From: Tethya wilhelma
Taxonomy: Eukaryota > Porifera > Demospongiae > Tethyida > Tethyidae
Reading direction: 5' to 3'
DNA length: 64,000 bases
Assembly (NCBI GenBank): GCA_964030475.1
Contig: CAXIPT010000002.1
Span: 18,000,523 to 18,064,522, forward strand
In this document: positions 61,201 through 64,000 of the stretch, in pieces
How positions within the stretch are numbered: position 1 is the first letter of the stretch
Layout of the letters: each line of letters opens with the position of its first letter
Program-made: the position numbers and the translations under genes
Notes under the pieces: generated by a model
Databases searched by the model: none
Seen by the model: only the letters and a program-made list of their open reading frames with translations
Told to the model about the DNA's origin: nothing

Positions 61201-64000
61201 TAAAAACTACCTAGATTGACACATCGTTATTGTGTGTACTCTATTGGTTCTTGTAGATCTATGGAGCTGGAGATCCCATGGTTAATCATCACGTTATTAG
61301 AGATCCTTACGCTGACTGTAGCCCATACAATCAGAGGCATTGCTTTATTGGAGACTTTACCAGTAAATGTGGAAATCTGAGTTTCAGTAATATGGGAAGA
61401 AGCCGAGCATTCTGTGTGGACAATCAATTGGGTACAGTACCCTGTAACTACTTTTATTCAGAAGACGATCCTGAACCAGTGACTTCACTTGTGATTCGAG
61501 ACGTAGATGCTAACATGACTATTCTGGGCTGTTCTGAACTTGGACCACCACCTCCACCACAAGTTGCACAATGTAATTCGCATTTTGATCGCTTTACAAC
61601 AGCTGCCCAATTCTATCAAGCAAGTCCCAACGACAAGACTTACGTCAAGGCAACTGTAACTGGTATCAATGGAGCTAATGTAGGATTGGTCATCTTACAG
61701 GGACCTACCCCTGCTGATTACGATTGCAGCGAATTGGGCCCAATTCTTGCAAAGAATAGTGGAGTTTCATTCTTCCCCGGACCTGTTGAAGGTGGTATAA
61801 AAACGAGTGATCGTGGAGTCCTTGGAAGTTTTGCAGGAATTCTAGACATTCCACCTGGTGCCAAAACCTTCAGTGCTTCAGGCGACTCCGACTACTTACC
61901 TTTGTTTGGCCAATGCAGCATCATTGGCAATTCACTTGTGCTTGTCAGTGATACTGGTATGCGATTAGGGTGTTGTACAATTGAACGCACAACTAGTTAC
62001 TCAGACCGTGAAATAGCCTCACTGTTGGGTTACCAGAATGAGGAAAACCCACCAGTTGGGAAGTAATAGATATAGCTTGTTTGTAATAAATGTGTTGCAC
62101 TGCTAACACGTTTGCCTTTTTTTTTTCTTGCTTTTTGTTTATTTTTCTTTTTTTATTTGTCAAATGTTGTTAGCAGAACATAGACACCTAGCTTATCAGT
62201 AATGGACAGCTTCTTGTGTTGTATGTAAAGTAGAATATACCATTATGTTTGTATAATCACCCTTCTGTGCAATACTACATCACTGTTTATAACTTTGTAC
62301 ATGCATTTTTTTTCAGGAAGCATACCTAAATGACCAATCACGGCAAATTTTGAAGACGGTCTGCAGTCGTAGAGAAACACGGAACCCTCACTGGATGCAC
62401 TGGCCATGAAATTTCCATATTGATCAGATCTACCGTGCATGTTACAATCACAACAATGAAGCTTGGGCTGTGTAGGGATCGAGGGAATGAGTAAGGGTAT
62501 ATACACCTGATGATCTTGACAGCCATGTTGTGCATAAACTTCTCCTCAACAAGACGAGGGTTGACTGGATCACAGTAAGAGAGGATGTAGTTAGCACCAG
62601 AGGCTGATCCAACAACAGCCATGTGACAAGAAAGAGGACAGCAGACACACGAACACTGCACATTAAAATTACAATTTTTATCAGGCTGATTAGGGTGAGC
62701 ACTCAGCTAACTTTGCACATAATGATAAATACCTTAGTGTTGAGATTGTAGCTTGACACGAGTGTTCCATCTTGTACATCCCACAGTTGAACCGTACCAT
62801 CTTCCCTGCATGTCTGTTGGAATGAACAAAAGCTCCTTTAATAATTGTGTACACAATGTTATGCTTGTGCTGTTACTCACTATGGCATGCTTATATCCAG
62901 GAGTTAGCACATCAATTCCAACAATCTGCGAGTGGAGGTGATCAGAAACCAGTGAAATGGTTTCGTTCAGTTTGTGAGGATCAACTTTCAGAATTCTCCC
63001 TTGTTCTGTTCCAACGACCATACTGGAATAGTCGAGAGACCATGCTAGAGATGTAACTGGCTGCTTGATAACCAAACTCTCAGCCAAAGTAAACTCTTCA
63101 TTCAGCTCAAAACGATAGACAATGCCATTCTAGATATGGTATTTATACAAGCCCATCACAATAACATACACTGTTCAATGGTAGATATATTCACAATACC
63201 TTTCCAGCAGTAAAAATGCTATCCCTACTGAGGGCCATTACATCAATGCAATCTTCTCCCAACATAGCGTGCCCAGTCTTAGGTGGTTCTATGACATCAC
63301 TTCTAGCATCACTTTCTTCACTAATTTTGGAAGCTAGAGACTGGTGCGAGCTAACATCTTGAGCCTGAAGATTTCAGAGAACACCATAAACCACACTACT
63401 TATTCAATATAATATACAGCAGCAGTACATACCGTCAATTGAGGATTGATTAGCACACGTACAGAACCAGAATCAAACTCTACCAAAAGTAGCTGTCCAC
63501 CAGCACATCCAACATAAATACTCTGCTTTGGAGTCCAACAATGGGACATTAACTTGACAGGCTGTTTCTTTTGCATGAATTCATCGTAACTCTCCTGATA
63601 GAGGATGTCGGACATGTTGGGAGGATTGACGAGGGACACCCCGTGGTCTATGAGAGTGTCCTTTCTTTTCAGAGTTGACTTCAGTCGAGGTCCACTGCTA
63701 GCAGGAAACAACACAGTACCAACTGGGGTGGATTTGTCGGGAACTTGTACTTCCCTGCAGTAGACAACACCAGTAAGAGAGACTAGTTCATAATACAAAT
63801 CACTGACAAGACTGGAAGCGGTCCAAAGAGTATATGCATACATATAAAATAGATACATACGTTGGTGACAGGAGGTTCTGTGCATCACACTGTTCAAGGT
63901 TCCACAGTGTGACAGAGGTAGTACCCACAAGACAGAGTTGTTTCCAGTTGAGTGGATTGAAGGAGAGCTGGCAACCTCCAGAGCTCACACTCACTTGACT
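55225..64000 (-). CDS. CFAP43: CFAP43-like cilia/flagella-associated WD40 plus coiled-coil protein (5'-partial)
   Basis: CFAP43 is part of the tether complex that holds dynein inner-arm heads to axonemal doublets. The gene enters at the right edge. Exons include 64000-63861, 63754-63433, 63365-63200, 63129-62881, 62813-62733, 62655-62507, 62467-62326, 60029-59889, 59828-59647, 59594-59451, 59266-59139, 59073-58886, 58826-58518, 58316-58200, 58138-58085, 58018-57827, 57768-57391, 57327-56974, 56898-56470, 56410-56298, 56218-56059, 55976-55903, 55842-55671, 55611-55458 and 55391-55225. WD40-type blades come first (CQLSFNPLNWKQLCLVG, VTLWNLEQC, DGTVQLWDVQDG, SEGSVFLYDC). A long coiled coil follows, with the family block LPDIEKLERHEFILD, CIKQDCWDGMKVKG, ILKQ-type FLLKQGQVEIDMAGFVPDFS and the end RLRMRTFPALVQVD. 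Exons on both sides of the 2.3-kb nested-gene intron join in phase (VIGHL / DIPGEVIDLS). One intron has a GC donor (58199). Confidence 0.87.
59325..59396 (-). tRNA. tRNA-Pro (anticodon AGG)
   Basis: The 72-base minus-strand sequence starts GGCCAGTTGGTCTAGGGGCA and ends CCCGGACTGGCC plus a C discriminator. The acceptor stem GGCCAGT/ACTGGCC pairs fully. Box A (TTGGTCTAGGGGCATGA) and box B (GGTTCGACTCC) are intact. The anticodon arm CTCGCTTAGGGTGCGAG places AGG in the loop after U33. No intron. It lies in a CFAP43 intron (59267-59450), same strand as the host. Confidence 0.95.
60318..62066 (+). CDS. Secreted Cu/Zn-SOD-like repeat protein, nested in a CFAP43 intron
   Basis: Three exons (60318-60399, 60522-61171, 61257-62066; phases 1 and 0) encode about 513 residues. 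A strong signal peptide (MKQVLLLVVALLATTLVHA) is followed by repeats resembling Cu/Zn superoxide dismutase folds. The first repeat has YVQFFQERPGDPVEINVNLQ, a PWRIHTYP strand where SOD has its HxH copper ligands, a VGDLFAQHGG turn, and ITLCGPESIVGRSLRIDRG. Later repeats keep FSIIGN/CSIIGNSLVLVSD-like edges (61910-61950). Only one His of the HxH pair is present, so enzymatic activity is doubtful; a structural or metal-binding extracellular role is more likely. All coding sequence lies within CFAP43 intron 62325-60030 on the opposite strand. The domain call rests on strand pattern and motif order, so it is moderately certain; the gene itself is firm. Confidence 0.75.
62085..62090 (+). terminator. 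Polyadenylation signal of the SOD-like gene
   Basis: AATAAA lies 19 bases after the stop codon at 62066 and is followed by a GT-rich then T-rich stretch, as expected for a cleavage/polyadenylation site. It is still inside the CFAP43 intron. Confidence 0.7.

Overview
The window is eukaryotic, from an animal with a compact, intron-rich genome. Coding regions are cut into many short exons separated by mostly 50-150 nt GT-AG introns, neighbouring genes lie a few hundred bases apart, and (CA/GT)n microsatellites are abundant. The gene content is metazoan: NALCN channels, prominins, an attractin/MEGF8-like receptor, HSPA12-type Hsp70s, PDE12 and the ciliary protein CFAP43. Gene compactness, nested and head-to-head arrangements and EEEE-type NALCN channels fit an early-branching animal, most likely a demosponge. 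The species is an inference and cannot be proven from the sequence.

Layout. 66-939 (-): N-terminal part of an unrecognised His/Gln-rich protein running off the left edge. 1459-10092 (-) and 10548-13518 (+): head-to-head HSPA12-like Hsp70 paralogues. 13682-15201 (-): WSCD-type membrane sulfotransferase. 16171-21970 (-) and 23245-27839 (+): head-to-head prominin paralogues. 28014-30058 (-): PDE12-like phosphodiesterase. 30909-31735 (+): intronless partial ORF with a downstream poly(A) tract. 32095-38453 (+): attractin/MEGF8-like receptor, broken at gaps. 38958-47848 (+) and 48181-55016 (-): tail-to-tail NALCN cation-leak-channel paralogues. 55225-64000 (-): CFAP43, 5'-partial, carrying a tRNA-Pro gene and a complete oppositely oriented SOD-like secreted-protein gene in its introns.

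Two themes stand out. First, three unrelated families (HSPA12, prominin, NALCN) each appear as an inverted paralogue pair within about 45 kb, and the NALCN pair shares a 128-bp near-identical exon segment that looks like recent gene conversion. Second, the scaffold carries visible assembly faults. A 1062-bp sequence occurs identically at 29846-30907 and 38554-39615, each copy ending exactly at a single N on its inner side, so the attractin block between them is probably misplaced. A 33-N gap removes most of domain III of the second NALCN.

The NALCN copy that can be read in full has glutamate in all four pore positions (EEEE), not the EEKE of human NALCN. Several minor elements, including MITEs with CCGTATAGC-type inverted termini, lie in introns and spacers.
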